64,000 bases of DNA, taken from an uncultured bacterium. GTDB lineage: Bacteria > Bacillota > Clostridia > Lachnospirales > Lachnospiraceae. Position 1 is the stretch's first letter; every line of letters starts with the position of its first letter. The stretch is from positions 3,645 through 67,644 of the forward strand of contig CAMUHA010000001.1 in the NCBI GenBank assembly GCA_947088515.1. Direction: 5' to 3'. Shown here one piece after another: positions 24,855 through 34,836 of this stretch. A program made the translations under genes and the position numbers. The notes under the pieces are model-generated. The model searched no databases. It saw only the letters and a list, made by a program, of their open reading frames with translations, and had not been told where the DNA came from.

Positions 24855-26903
24855 ATGGAAGAAAATAAAAAAACGCTGACTGCTTTGGCAGCGGCAGGTG
24901 TATTGATACTTGTGGCGGTGATGGCATACCCGTTTGTCAGGGATAAAATCAGGGAATACAGGCAGAAGGATGTTTCTCTTGCAGAAGAATGGGAGGCAGG
25001 GGAAGAAGCCGAAATGGGGCAGAGTTCAGATGGCAGGAAAACTGGCGATGGGGAAAGCGTTCTCCTGGAGGTGGAGGAAGAGACGACTTGCGTCGGAGAA
25101 AATATACCAGAGGTTTATTTTGAGCTGGAGGGCGGGCCGGAGAATGTGCGTATTTCGCTTTGGCAAAGCGGGGAAGGGACCTGTTATTTTTTCCTGCCAG
25201 GTTTTGCAAAGGGAAAGAAGCTGCTTCTTAAGGGGACCGGAGGCGGCCATATCCAGATTGATGGAACCGGACTTTATGAAGGAGATGGGGTAAGGGATAT
25301 ACTAGAGACAAAGCCTTATGATTTTGTCTGGTTTGATAAATCCGGCAAAGCGGCTTTGGAGGCCTCTGTGGTTTTTATGTATTCTTCTTCCCTTCCGGCG
25401 TTGTTTATGACAACTGCGTCAGGTGAAACCACAGAGATTGACCAGGATAAAAACCATGTTTATGGGGAAGCCGGGACAATAACGCTTTATGATGAAAACG
25501 GAGCGGAAATTTATGCGGGACAGGTAGAGAGCGTCAAAGGGAGAGGAAATTCCACCTGGGGACTTGCCAAAAAACCATATCAGTTCCGGCTTTGCGAAAA
25601 GGCAGATTTTTTTGGAATGGGGGAAGGGGCAGGGTGGAATCTTCTTGCCAATGGCTATGACGAAACCAGACTGCGCAACAAGATAACCCTTGAGATGGCG
25701 AAGGCGCTTGGAATGGCCTATGTGCCTGACGGTCAGATACTGGATTTGTATATCAATGATGTTTACTACGGCAATTATTATCTGACAGAAAAAATAGAAG
25801 TAAGTGACAGGAATGTGGCCATCCGTGATATGGAAGAGATTGTGAATGCCGCATACAGCCCGGAAGAATTGGAAAAGCTGCCACAGATAGAGGCGGAAGA
25901 CGGTCTTCGTAAATGGACGAAAGTTGCCTGTGAGGATGACAACCTGACAGGAGGGTATTTATTTGAAAGGGAGCTGCCTGCCCGGTTTGAAAAGGAGGCA
26001 AGTGGTTTCATTACCAGCCAGGGAGACTGCTATGCGTTAAAAAGTCCGGTTTACGCTTCCGAAAACCAGGTGAATTATATTGCCGGTCTGATGCAGGAAT
26101 TTCAGGATGCTGTGGAAGAAAGGGACGGGATTCATCCGGTAACAGGAAAGCATTACTCTGACTACATTGATGTGACTTCCTTTGTGCAGAAATATCTGGT
26201 GGAGGAAATATCTAAAAATTATGACGGAGGTGTCACAAGCAGCTTTTTTTATAAGCCGGAAGATGGAGTGAGCAGCAAAATTTTTGCAGGTCCGGTGTGG
26301 GACTATGATGTGGCATTTGGCAATTGTAATCTGGATGAAATTGCCAGTAATCCAAGGGGGATTACACGGCTGAATGACCATGTGTATGGCACAGACGTTT
26401 TTGCCCAGCTGTATGAAAAAGAAGATTTTTATGCCCGGATAGTAACCCTGTACAAAGAAGAGGCAGTTCCTTATCTGGAATATCTGTTGAAAGAAGGGAT
26501 AGACCAGATGGTAAAGGAAACGAGAGCATCAGCGCAGATGGACAGCCTCCGGTGGGAGAGCCTGGAAAACCGTTACCAGTATTACCAAAGTTATGACAAT
26601 GATGTCAGATATTTGAAGTATTTTATTGAACAAAGAATGCAGTTTTTGAATGAAGTGTGGCTGGAGGGCCAAACCTATTATAATGTAGCATTTGTGGTGG
26701 ATGATGAAATATGGCAGATTGACTGTGTAAAAGAGGGGGAAGCGCCGGGAGGCGAGCCGGCGCCGTCCAGATACAGTTCTCTTTTTATGGGGTGGGTGAA
26801 TGAAGAAGGGGTTCCCTTTGACAGATTTAAGCCTGTTTATGAGGATATGACATTTTATGCCGCATGGCAGGAGCTGCCAGTGGAGGAGGTTATATTGAAA
26901 TAA
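24855..26903 (+). CDS. CotH-family protein kinase-like, membrane-anchored
   Basis: A 682-residue protein. An N-terminal anchor at about residues 8-26 (LAAAGVLILVAVMAYPF) puts the rest outside the membrane. An acidic stretch follows, then a beta-rich domain, then the CotH core at about 210-560: SVKGRGNSTWGLAKKPYQFR, WNLLANGYDETRLRNKITLE, INDVYYGNYYLTEKIEV and VWDYDVAFGN, the atypical-kinase aspartate motif. The C-terminus (YNVAFVVDDEI...FYAAWQ) resembles a Listeria-Bacteroides (InlB-type) beta-grasp repeat. CotH phosphorylates spore coat protein CotG in Bacillus; relatives are found in exported proteins of many clostridia. Its place in a glycan locus suggests modification of a surface protein or polymer, but that is inference. 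GGAGG is 8 bases before the ATG. Confidence 0.88.
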   Translation: MEENKKTLTALAAAGVLILVAVMAYPFVRDKIREYRQKDVSLAEEWEAGEEAEMGQSSDGRKTGDGESVLLEVEEETTCVGENIPEVYFELEGGPENVRISLWQSGEGTCYFFLPGFAKGKKLLLKGTGGGHIQIDGTGLYEGDGVRDILETKPYDFVWFDKSGKAALEASVVFMYSSSLPALFMTTASGETTEIDQDKNHVYGEAGTITLYDENGAEIYAGQVESVKGRGNSTWGLAKKPYQFRLCEKADFFGMGEGAGWNLLANGYDETRLRNKITLEMAKALGMAYVPDGQILDLYINDVYYGNYYLTEKIEVSDRNVAIRDMEEIVNAAYSPEELEKLPQIEAEDGLRKWTKVACEDDNLTGGYLFERELPARFEKEASGFITSQGDCYALKSPVYASENQVNYIAGLMQEFQDAVEERDGIHPVTGKHYSDYIDVTSFVQKYLVEEISKNYDGGVTSSFFYKPEDGVSSKIFAGPVWDYDVAFGNCNLDEIASNPRGITRLNDHVYGTDVFAQLYEKEDFYARIVTLYKEEAVPYLEYLLKEGIDQMVKETRASAQMDSLRWESLENRYQYYQSYDNDVRYLKYFIEQRMQFLNEVWLEGQTYYNVAFVVDDEIWQIDCVKEGEAPGGEPAPSRYSSLFMGWVNEEGVPFDRFKPVYEDMTFYAAWQELPVEEVILK

Positions 26904-27016
26904 TAATCGGGAGATTGATTTTGCAAAGGAGTCAGCATAGATTTGCTTTGCGGCTGCAGGTATGGTAAAATATAGGGAAATTTTTAACAGATAATAAACA
27001 GACCGGAAGATGTGTG

Positions 27017-28774
27017 ATGAGAAAAATAATAAAAAAACTGATGGCGCTGCTTGATGGGCGGCAAAAAAAAATCATGGCGCTGCTCGTTGTGCTGATGCTG
27101 ATTGGGGCAGTGCTGGAAACTTTGGGGGTTTCCATGGTGGTTCCTGTAATGAATGTGATTATGGATGAACACGCGGTGGAAAAAAATAAATATCTGCAGG
27201 TAATCTGCGATATTTTTCATATAGCTTATGACGATATCAGCGGCCTTACGGTGTTTATCATGCTTTCGCTTGTAGGGGTTTTTGCGCTGAAAAATATTTT
27301 TCTTTTTTTCCAGCAAAAGGCACAGCTGCGGTTTGTTTATACCAATCAGTTTGCCACTTCAAGAAGAATGATGATTAATTTTGTGAAGCGGCCTTACGAG
27401 TATTATTTAAATGCGGACACTTCTGTAATCCAAAGAAGCATCACATCCGATGTGAACAATATGTATGGACTGATTTTAGCGCTTCTGCAGCTTTTTAGTG
27501 AGGGAATTGTGTTTGTGTGTCTGGTGGCAATCAGCTTTGTTACCGATATTTGGATGACGGTTACAGTGACCATTCTTCTTGTGGCGGCGCTTGCAATAAT
27601 CAAGGGCGTTTTGAAACCGATTATGAAAAAAGCGGGAGAAGAGAATCAGGATTATTACAGCGGCCTTTATAAATGGATTGACCAGTCTGTAATGGGAATT
27701 AAGGAGATTAAGATTGCAGGCAGGGAAAGCTATTTCATTAATGAATATGCCAAATGCGGGGCAGGCTATGTAAGTGCGGTACAGCGGTATAATCTGTATA
27801 ATGCCACTCCCCGGCTGCTGATAGAAACACTTGCTATAGCGGGGATGATTTTTTATATGATGATTCAGATTCTTAAGGGGGCGGCTGTGACAGATATTAT
27901 GCCTCAGGTGATGGCCCTTGGGGTAGCTGCCGTGCGGCTGATACCCTGTGCCAACAGGATAAATAATCATTTAACTTCTATTTCTTATTTTGAACCGTTT
28001 TTTATGGGGGTAAGCGATAATCTGCAGGAGGAAATCCGGGATGAAAATATTAATTATGATGCAAAAGCTTACCAGGGGAAAACAGAAGTAAAAAAACTGG
28101 AAATCAGGGATAAAATAGAACTTAAAGACATTGTCTATAAATATCCCAATTCACAGGTTCTTATTTTTGACCATGCCAATATGGAGATTCCAGTGGGGCG
28201 GTCCGTTGGGATTGTGGGAACCTCCGGCGCCGGAAAGACTACGGTTGTGGATATTATGCTTGGGCTTTTAAGTCTGCAAAGCGGACAGATTCTAGCAGAT
28301 GGCAATGAAGTGCGGGAGCATTATCAGTCCTGGCTGAAAAATATTGGCTATATTCCCCAAACAATTTTTATGATAGATTCCACAATAAGGAAAAATGTTG
28401 CCTTTGGTTATGGAGATGAGGAGATAGATGATGAAAAGGTGTGGCGTGCCCTAAAAGAAGCCCAGCTAGACGGGTTTGTAAGGGGGCTGCCGGAGGGCCT
28501 TAATACCAATATTGGAGAAAGGGGAATTCGTATTTCCGGCGGACAAAGGCAGCGGATTGGCATTGCAAGGGCCCTGTTTGAGGACCCGGAGGTGCTGGTG
28601 CTGGACGAAGCTACTTCCGCTCTTGATAATGAGACGGAGGCGGCGATTATGGATTCCATTAACAGGCTTCATGGCAGAAAAACGTTGATTATTATTGCCC
28701 ACCGTCTTCAGACGATAGAAAAATGCGATATGGTGTACCGGGTAGAAAACGGCAAGGCACGCAGGGAGAGATAA
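27017..28774 (+). CDS. ABC transporter, fused permease-ATPase (PglK/MsbA-like flippase)
   Basis: A half-transporter of 585 residues with six helices in the first 320 residues, then an ATPase domain. Walker A is GTSGAGKTT, the Q-loop is in YIPQTIFMIDST, the signature is RISGGQRQRIGIARALF, Walker B is VLVLDEATSALD and the H-loop is IIAHRL. In a glycan locus the likely job is flipping a lipid-linked oligosaccharide, as PglK does in Campylobacter; lipid or peptide export is the alternative. A GTG at 27014 sits one codon upstream; the ATG at 27017 is better placed, 7 bases after GGAAG. Confidence 0.88.
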   Translation: MRKIIKKLMALLDGRQKKIMALLVVLMLIGAVLETLGVSMVVPVMNVIMDEHAVEKNKYLQVICDIFHIAYDDISGLTVFIMLSLVGVFALKNIFLFFQQKAQLRFVYTNQFATSRRMMINFVKRPYEYYLNADTSVIQRSITSDVNNMYGLILALLQLFSEGIVFVCLVAISFVTDIWMTVTVTILLVAALAIIKGVLKPIMKKAGEENQDYYSGLYKWIDQSVMGIKEIKIAGRESYFINEYAKCGAGYVSAVQRYNLYNATPRLLIETLAIAGMIFYMMIQILKGAAVTDIMPQVMALGVAAVRLIPCANRINNHLTSISYFEPFFMGVSDNLQEEIRDENINYDAKAYQGKTEVKKLEIRDKIELKDIVYKYPNSQVLIFDHANMEIPVGRSVGIVGTSGAGKTTVVDIMLGLLSLQSGQILADGNEVREHYQSWLKNIGYIPQTIFMIDSTIRKNVAFGYGDEEIDDEKVWRALKEAQLDGFVRGLPEGLNTNIGERGIRISGGQRQRIGIARALFEDPEVLVLDEATSALDNETEAAIMDSINRLHGRKTLIIIAHRLQTIEKCDMVYRVENGKARRER

Positions 28775-28790
28775 ATATAGGGAGGAAATA

Positions 28791-29921
28791 ATGGCTGGGA
28801 AAAAACGAATGGCAAATTATGAATTACTAAGAAGCCTTGCAATGTTAATGGTGGTGGCTTTGCATTTTTTCTCCCGTTCTGACAGCCTGATTGCGCTGGG
28901 GGTCCCTCTGGATGGTGTACGGATTGTGGGAACTGCGCTGGAGTTTTTCTGCATTGCGGCCGTGAATGTCTATGTGCTTATCAGTGGGTATTTTGGCATA
29001 AAAAGCTCCTTTAAACCCAGCCGGGCGGTGAAACTTCTTTGCCAGATATGGTTTTATGCGCTTTTGATTCCTTTATTGCTTTATTTGGCAGGTCTCTCTA
29101 CCCAGGCATCAGAGCTTGGAATTTATGGAGTGATAAAGTACGTTTTTCCTATAGAGACGGAACATTACTGGTTTGCAACCTCATACTTTTTGCTTTACCT
29201 GCTGACGCCGGTGATTGGGGCCGGGGTAAAGAATATGACCAAAAAGCAAATGCAGATTATGCTTGGGGGTCTTCTTATTTTATTCTGTGGGATAAAAAGT
29301 GTAAGTCCGGCAGGGTTTGTAATTGACAGGTATGGATATGACCTGCCCTGGTTTATCTGTGTATACCTGCTTGCCGCTTATCTGGGAATGTACGGGTCGG
29401 GATTTTTGGAAAAAAGAGGATGGCTTCTTTATCTGGGGAGTGTGGCAGCAGGCTTTGGCATTCATATAGCGATGTATTTTCTTGCGGCTGGGCGGGAGAG
29501 TCTCCAGTATTATTTTACAGTTCCCTTTCATTATAATTATATTTTTTCCCTGACAGGGGCGTTAGGACTTTTTTACGGTTTTTCCAGGCTGAAAATTAAG
29601 GAAGGCTGGATGGCGGGAGTGATACGGAAGGTGGGGACGTTAAGCTTTGGCGTATATCTTTTGCATGAGCATGTGGATTTAAGAAACCGGTGGTATGAGT
29701 GGATTTTGATGCTGGTCCATCCGGGAAGGGGAAGGGCAATGCTCTCTTTCCTGTGGGAACTTACCTGCAGCATTGTAATTCTTTTTGCGGCGGGCGTTGT
29801 CATTGACTGGATAAGGAGCAAATTGTTCAGGTTATTTGGAGCTATGACCCGGAAAACCTGGGTTTATAAAAAACTGAAGGAAATGGACGGAGCTTTTGCA
29901 AAAAGTCCGGCTGGGAAATGA
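28791..29921 (+). CDS. Acyltransferase 3 family membrane protein (sugar O-acetyltransferase)
   Basis: A 376-residue protein with about ten membrane helices. The N-terminal NYELLRSLAMLMVVALHFFS contains the (E/R)xLR...H pattern of acyltransferase family 3, whose histidine is thought to be catalytic. FAISYF-like wording (ATSYFLLYLLTPVIGAGVK) and LSFGVYLLHEHVDLR near the C-terminus are also typical. Such enzymes transfer acetyl or succinyl groups to exported sugars or lipid-linked glycans across the membrane. It follows the ABC flippase by 16 bases, with GGGAGG as ribosome binding site. Confidence 0.88.
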   Translation: MAGKKRMANYELLRSLAMLMVVALHFFSRSDSLIALGVPLDGVRIVGTALEFFCIAAVNVYVLISGYFGIKSSFKPSRAVKLLCQIWFYALLIPLLLYLAGLSTQASELGIYGVIKYVFPIETEHYWFATSYFLLYLLTPVIGAGVKNMTKKQMQIMLGGLLILFCGIKSVSPAGFVIDRYGYDLPWFICVYLLAAYLGMYGSGFLEKRGWLLYLGSVAAGFGIHIAMYFLAAGRESLQYYFTVPFHYNYIFSLTGALGLFYGFSRLKIKEGWMAGVIRKVGTLSFGVYLLHEHVDLRNRWYEWILMLVHPGRGRAMLSFLWELTCSIVILFAAGVVIDWIRSKLFRLFGAMTRKTWVYKKLKEMDGAFAKSPAGK

Positions 29922-29931
29922 GGTGTTGCGG

Positions 29932-31782
29932 ATGGGTGACAGAAAAGTGGACCTGATGGGGAAAATGCGTATAGGAGCAGCGCAAAGGGAGGAGCTGCAG
30001 CTATTGTGGAAGTTTGTGCAAAATGTTCTGTTCCCGCTGATTCTGTTGTTTTTTCCTTTGCTTAAGGCAAGGCAGGGAGTTGATTTAAGTGATACTGGGT
30101 ATAGTTTGGGGAATTACCGTTTTTTTGGACAGGTGGATGGTGTATGGACATTTCTTACTTTTTTGTCCAACGTGACAGGACATTTGTTTACCAGGCTGCC
30201 TATGGGCGATACCATGTTTGGAATGAAGATTTATACATCCCTGATAGTAAGCGGCATGGGGCTTTTGGGATACCGTTTTTTTAAAACAAAAATGCCGGCA
30301 TGGATGGCCTTTTTAGGTGAAATAGCGGCGATAAGCTTTTGCTGGTGCCCTACAGTGATTTTGTACAATTATCTTACGTATCTGCTTTTTCTTGCAGGCG
30401 CCATACTGCTTTTCAGGGGGCTTGCAGGGAACAGGCGTATATGTCTGTTTCTGGCAGGTATTCTTTTGGGGATAAATGCGCTGGTGCGTTTCCCTGGGAA
30501 TGTACTGGAGGCAGGGCTGATTGTAGCGGTGTGGTACTACGGATGGCTGAAAGAAAAGCCTGTAAAAAAGATTGCAGAAGAAAGCGGGCTTTGCATTGCC
30601 GGGTATCTGGTTTCATTCCTTGCGGTGTTGGGAACGATTTTGGCAGTTTATGGGCCGGACACCCTAGGAAGTATGATAACGGGGGTTATGGGCATTTCGC
30701 AAAATGCCTCTGACTATACATTGGGGGAAATGCTTCTGGCGATTCTGGACGCTTATTTTCACGGCTTTCAGTGGATGCTGTATATGATTTTATGTATTTT
30801 GCCGGGGATTCCGTTTTTTGTTATCAGGCAGGAGCGCTTTTTGGGGATTAGAAAAGTGATTTACTGCATCTGTATTCCCATATTATTTTGGGCGCTTGGC
30901 AGGTGGGGGATGTACAATTTCAAATATTATCAGAAAGAGGCAGCTTTGCAGTGGGGAGCAGTGTTTTTGCTTCTGGCGATAATGATAATGATATGGATGC
31001 TTTTTACAAGGGTGGTGGATGATGAATGGCGTCTGATAGGCTGCATAGCGCTGCTTGTAATTCTGATTACCCCTCTTGGCAGTAACAATCATATCTGGCC
31101 AGTGTTAAACAATTTGTTTTTTATTGTACCGGTTGTATTCTGGATGGTTTACCGTTTTGTAAGGTGGGGGAGACCCTTTTTGGATACCACAGGAAAGGTG
31201 CCGTTGTTTCCGGTAAAGGCAATGGCTATGGGGGTAATGGCAGCCTTTTTTATACAGGCCTTCGGAATTGGATGTGAGTATGTTTTTCTGGATGGGGAAG
31301 CCGGGGAAAAAAGAGAGTATAAGGTATCTGCCAATCCGGTGCTTGAGGGGATGTATACCAATGAGATGAACGCTGAGACGCTGGACGAGATTTCTTATTT
31401 TATGACGGAGCACAAGGAGGAATATAAAAAAAAGGAACTGATTCTTTATGGGAATATTCCTGGTCTTGCCTATTACCTTGATAAACCGCCAGCTGTTTAT
31501 ACCACATGGGCGGATTTAAATTCAAATCCTCTGACAAGGCTTAAGGAAGAGCTGCAAATGCTATCCGCTTCACTGAAAGGAAAGGAAGAGGAACTGCCGC
31601 TGGTGATTTTGACGCCATCGCTGGCTGCCTATCTTTCAGGCAGTGAAGAGGCAATGGCCTGGTGGGGAGTGGATGTTACAGCTTGCAGGGAGGATGAAAA
31701 ACTGGAAGCAATTTGGGAGTTTATGAAGGAAAACGCATACGAGCAGGTATTTGTAAATGAAGCTTTTGCAGTTTATGAATAA
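29932..31782 (+). CDS. Large polytopic membrane protein, probable GT-C glycosyltransferase
   Basis: About 616 residues with ten or more hydrophobic helices in the first 470 residues and a soluble C-terminal domain of about 150. The first loop after the first helix holds DLSDTGYSLGNYRFF, an acidic motif placed where GT-C enzymes (ArnT/PMT-like) keep their catalytic aspartate. The family itself was not recognised. The ATG at 29932 is preferred over an upstream TTG at 29896, because GAGG lies 8 bases before it and it starts just after the previous stop. Neighbours suggest use of a lipid-linked sugar donor on the outer face. Confidence 0.65.
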   Translation: MGDRKVDLMGKMRIGAAQREELQLLWKFVQNVLFPLILLFFPLLKARQGVDLSDTGYSLGNYRFFGQVDGVWTFLTFLSNVTGHLFTRLPMGDTMFGMKIYTSLIVSGMGLLGYRFFKTKMPAWMAFLGEIAAISFCWCPTVILYNYLTYLLFLAGAILLFRGLAGNRRICLFLAGILLGINALVRFPGNVLEAGLIVAVWYYGWLKEKPVKKIAEESGLCIAGYLVSFLAVLGTILAVYGPDTLGSMITGVMGISQNASDYTLGEMLLAILDAYFHGFQWMLYMILCILPGIPFFVIRQERFLGIRKVIYCICIPILFWALGRWGMYNFKYYQKEAALQWGAVFLLLAIMIMIWMLFTRVVDDEWRLIGCIALLVILITPLGSNNHIWPVLNNLFFIVPVVFWMVYRFVRWGRPFLDTTGKVPLFPVKAMAMGVMAAFFIQAFGIGCEYVFLDGEAGEKREYKVSANPVLEGMYTNEMNAETLDEISYFMTEHKEEYKKKELILYGNIPGLAYYLDKPPAVYTTWADLNSNPLTRLKEELQMLSASLKGKEEELPLVILTPSLAAYLSGSEEAMAWWGVDVTACREDEKLEAIWEFMKENAYEQVFVNEAFAVYE

Positions 31783-31795
31783 AAAAGGATAAAAA

Positions 31796-31870
31796 AGCGG
31801 ACGCCCGGCCAAGAGCCACTGCCGGATAAAGGCGCAGGAAAGGGCGGGAGCGGAACTATAAATAGGAGGA
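31796..31870 (+). repeat. SD-bearing dispersed repeat upstream of wecE
   Basis: The copy begins AGCGGACGCCC and ends GGGCGGGAGCGGAACTAT followed by AAATAGGAGG, the wecE ribosome binding site. The end matches the telA-proximal unit (GGGCGGCTGCGGAACTTT, then AAATAGGAGG) at all but four positions. The middle is shorter and different, with GCC...GGC arms. Read as one member of the family also present at 8048-8252 and 56951-57082. Confidence 0.7.
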
Positions 31871-31877
31871 TTTAAAA

Positions 31878-33008
31878 ATGATAAGGTTTAATGTTCCGCC
31901 TTTTACAGGCAGAGAAATGGAGAACATGAAAAAAGCAGTGGAGAACATGCATATTTGCGGAGATGGTGAGTTTACCAGGAAGTGCAGCAGTTATCTGGAA
32001 GAAAGTACCGGAACATCCAAGTGTCTTCTTACTACATCCTGCACCCATGCTCTTGAGATGGCGGCGTTGCTTTGCAATTTAAAGGAGGGGGATGAAGTAA
32101 TTCTTCCGTCTTATACATTTGTTTCCACAGCGGATGCCTTTGTGCTCCGGGGGGCTAAGGCTGTGTTTGTGGATATCCGGCCGGATACCATGAATATTGA
32201 CGAAAAGCTGATAGAAGATGCCATTACAGAGAAAACTAAGGCAATTTTTCTGGTTCACTATGCGGGAATTGGCTGTGAGATGGATGTAATTATGGATATT
32301 GCAAAGCGACATCATTTGATGGTAGTGGAGGACGCTGCACAGGCGATAATGTGTACTTATAAGGGAAAGCCTCTTGGAACAATCGGTGATTTTGGCTGCT
32401 ACAGCTTCCATGAAACCAAGAATTTCAGCATGGGGGAAGGGGGCGCTCTTTTAATCCGGGATGCCCGGTATATTGAGGAGGCGGAAATTCTGCGGGAAAA
32501 GGGAACAGACAGAAGTAAATATTTCCGGGGACAGGTGGACAAGTACCGCTGGATGAATTTTGGCTCTTCTTATCTGCCCAGCGATATGAATGCAGCCTAT
32601 CTCTATACACAGTTTGAGCAGGCGGATGAAATAAATAAGGCGCGTCTTGCCAGATGGAATCAGTACTATGAACTGCTTTTACCTCTGCAGGAAAAGGGAG
32701 TTATTGAACTTCCCGCTGTGCCGGAGGGCTGTGTGCACAATGGACATATGTTTTATATTAAGACAAAGAACCTGGAAGAACGCACCAGGCTTGTTGATTT
32801 CTTAAAGGAAAATGGCATTATGGCGGTATTCCATTATGTTCCTCTGCATTCAGCGCCTGCGGGTCTTAAGTTTGGACGTTTCCATGGAGAGGATAAATAT
32901 ACCACAAAGGAAAGTGAAAGATTGCTGCGTCTCCCTATGTTTTACCAGCTTAAAGAAGAGGAAGCGGCATATATTGCAGAAAAAGTAAAGGAATTTTATG
33001 AAGCTTAA
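31878..33008 (+). CDS. wecE: dTDP-4-amino-4,6-dideoxygalactose transaminase (WecE/RffA)
   Basis: A PLP enzyme of the DegT/DnrJ/EryC1 family that converts dTDP-4-keto-6-deoxyglucose to dTDP-Fuc4N using glutamate. It is 376 residues. The similarity to E. coli WecE is visible over the full length: GDGEFTRKCSSYLEE, LTTSCTHALEMAALL, PSYTFVSTADAFVLRGAKAV, DTMNIDEKLIEDAI, VEDAAQAIMCTYKGKPLGTI and GCYSFHETKNFSMGEGG with the PLP lysine K181. AGGAGG lies 8 bases before the ATG, inside a dispersed repeat. The dTDP-sugar precursor enzymes (RmlA, RmlB) are not in this window. It overlaps the next gene by 11 bases. Confidence 0.94.
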   Translation: MIRFNVPPFTGREMENMKKAVENMHICGDGEFTRKCSSYLEESTGTSKCLLTTSCTHALEMAALLCNLKEGDEVILPSYTFVSTADAFVLRGAKAVFVDIRPDTMNIDEKLIEDAITEKTKAIFLVHYAGIGCEMDVIMDIAKRHHLMVVEDAAQAIMCTYKGKPLGTIGDFGCYSFHETKNFSMGEGGALLIRDARYIEEAEILREKGTDRSKYFRGQVDKYRWMNFGSSYLPSDMNAAYLYTQFEQADEINKARLARWNQYYELLLPLQEKGVIELPAVPEGCVHNGHMFYIKTKNLEERTRLVDFLKENGIMAVFHYVPLHSAPAGLKFGRFHGEDKYTTKESERLLRLPMFYQLKEEEAAYIAEKVKEFYEA

Positions 33009-34836
33009 TATGTGGATAAAAAAGAATGAAAACAGGATCATTACTGGCGCGGCTGTGGCGCTTTTGGCAGTTTTTGTGGCGGTTTCGTTCGATTATTTTT
33101 ACGACCTGAATGATGACGTACTGATGAAAGATATTCTGGCGGGAGCGTACACGGGAACGCCGGAAGGACATAACATTCAGATGCTCTATCTTGTGAGCGC
33201 ATTTATCAGCCTGTTTTATAAAGCGGCCAGAGGACTTCCCTGGTATGGGCTGTTTCTTTGCTTTTGTCATTTTGGCTGTTTTTCTCTGATTTTGTCAAGA
33301 AGTCTTACTTTTTGTAAAAGTGTGGGTGGAAAGATAATCATGGCAATGACAGAAGGGCTTTTTTGGGGGGGACTGTTCCTGGAACATCTGGTTTTTGCCC
33401 AGTATACAGTAACCTGTACCCTTCTTGCGGGCACAGCGGCTTTTCTGTTTTACACCACAGATATTGAGCTGGATGGGAGGACGTTTATAAAGAAAAATAT
33501 TCCGGCGGTTTTGCTTGTGTCCATAGCATATCTAATCCGTTCAGAGATGCTGCTTTTGGTTCTTCCTATGATTTGTGTGGCGGGAGTTGCAAAATGGGGA
33601 AGCGAGGAGCAGATTTTTACCAGAGAACACCAGATGAAATATCTGACAGTGATTGGATTGATTCTGGCTGGAATTTTGTTTGGACAGATTACTTACCGGA
33701 TTGCCTACGGTTCAGAAGAATGGCGTACTTTTATTGAATTTTTTGATAACAGGACGGAACTTTACGATTTCCAGCAGCCCCCGTCCTTTGAAGAACACAG
33801 AGAGTTCTATGAGGGGATTGGTCTTACAAAAAGCGAGAAAGTTCTGCTGGATAATTACAATTTTGGCATGGATGAAGAGATTGACGAGGTTATGGTTGGG
33901 GCAATTGCGGAATATGCCGGGAAGGTTAAAAGCGCGGAAACTTCTTTTTGGGGTAAGCTATCTGTAAAACTGCGGGATTATATATACCGTTTCACTCATG
34001 GCCGAGGGGCAGCAGGCAGTGACTATCCATGGAATTATGCGGCGCTGCTTGGGTACTTTATGGTGTTTGCCGCTGCAGTTCCAGGAAAATATACAAAGGA
34101 AAAGATACAGGAAAGCGGGAAGGGAACATACCTGAAAAATGTGTTGGGTATCAGCTGGAAGCTTGGGCTGCTTTTTGTGGTGAGAACTCTTTTGTGGATG
34201 TTTATCCTTATGCGGGACCGGGCGCCGGAACGGATTACTCATTCGCTGTATTTAATGGAATTATGTGTTCTTGGAGCGATGATATTTGCCCACTGGCAGA
34301 AGATTTGCCGTCTGAAAAGCAGACGCATTCTTGCGGCATTTGCAATTGTGGGATTTGGCGTAGCTGCAATTCTTATTTTGCCGGAAAATATACAGAAGGT
34401 TTCAAAAAAGCAGGCAGAGAGAGAAGCGGTGAATGACCGCTTCCAGGAATTATATGATTATTTTGGAAACGAGGAAAATAAAGATAATTTTTATCTGATT
34501 GATGTATATTCCTCTGTATCTTATGACTCTGTTCCTTATTCAGAAAAAATGTTTAAAAATGTGGACAACTCTATAGATAATTACGACATTATGGGAGGAT
34601 GGGCCTGCAAAAGTCCTCTGCAGAGAAAAAAGTTTGCTAAGTTTGGCATGGAAGATATGGAACAGGCTCTTCGTGAGAAGGAGAATGTGTATTTTGTCCG
34701 TCAGAAGGAAGAGGATATGCAGTGGCTTTTGGATTACTATAAAGGACATGGAACGCCTGTGAAAGTGACACTGACAGATACGGTGGCAGAAGTTTTTGAG
34801 GTCTATAAGGTGGAAGCAAAAGTGCCGCAAGCATAG
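32998..34836 (+). CDS. Polytopic membrane protein, probable GT-C-type glycosyltransferase
   Basis: A 612-residue protein with 10 or more predicted helices over residues 17-470 and a soluble C-terminal part of about 140 residues. The first outer loop has DYFYDLNDDVLMKDILAG, again an acidic pair just after the first helix as in GT-C enzymes. The family is not recognised with certainty. It overlaps wecE by 11 bases, so it may act with the Fuc4N sugar. AAGG precedes the ATG. Confidence 0.6.
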   Translation: MKLNMWIKKNENRIITGAAVALLAVFVAVSFDYFYDLNDDVLMKDILAGAYTGTPEGHNIQMLYLVSAFISLFYKAARGLPWYGLFLCFCHFGCFSLILSRSLTFCKSVGGKIIMAMTEGLFWGGLFLEHLVFAQYTVTCTLLAGTAAFLFYTTDIELDGRTFIKKNIPAVLLVSIAYLIRSEMLLLVLPMICVAGVAKWGSEEQIFTREHQMKYLTVIGLILAGILFGQITYRIAYGSEEWRTFIEFFDNRTELYDFQQPPSFEEHREFYEGIGLTKSEKVLLDNYNFGMDEEIDEVMVGAIAEYAGKVKSAETSFWGKLSVKLRDYIYRFTHGRGAAGSDYPWNYAALLGYFMVFAAAVPGKYTKEKIQESGKGTYLKNVLGISWKLGLLFVVRTLLWMFILMRDRAPERITHSLYLMELCVLGAMIFAHWQKICRLKSRRILAAFAIVGFGVAAILILPENIQKVSKKQAEREAVNDRFQELYDYFGNEENKDNFYLIDVYSSVSYDSVPYSEKMFKNVDNSIDNYDIMGGWACKSPLQRKKFAKFGMEDMEQALREKENVYFVRQKEEDMQWLLDYYKGHGTPVKVTLTDTVAEVFEVYKVEAKVPQA

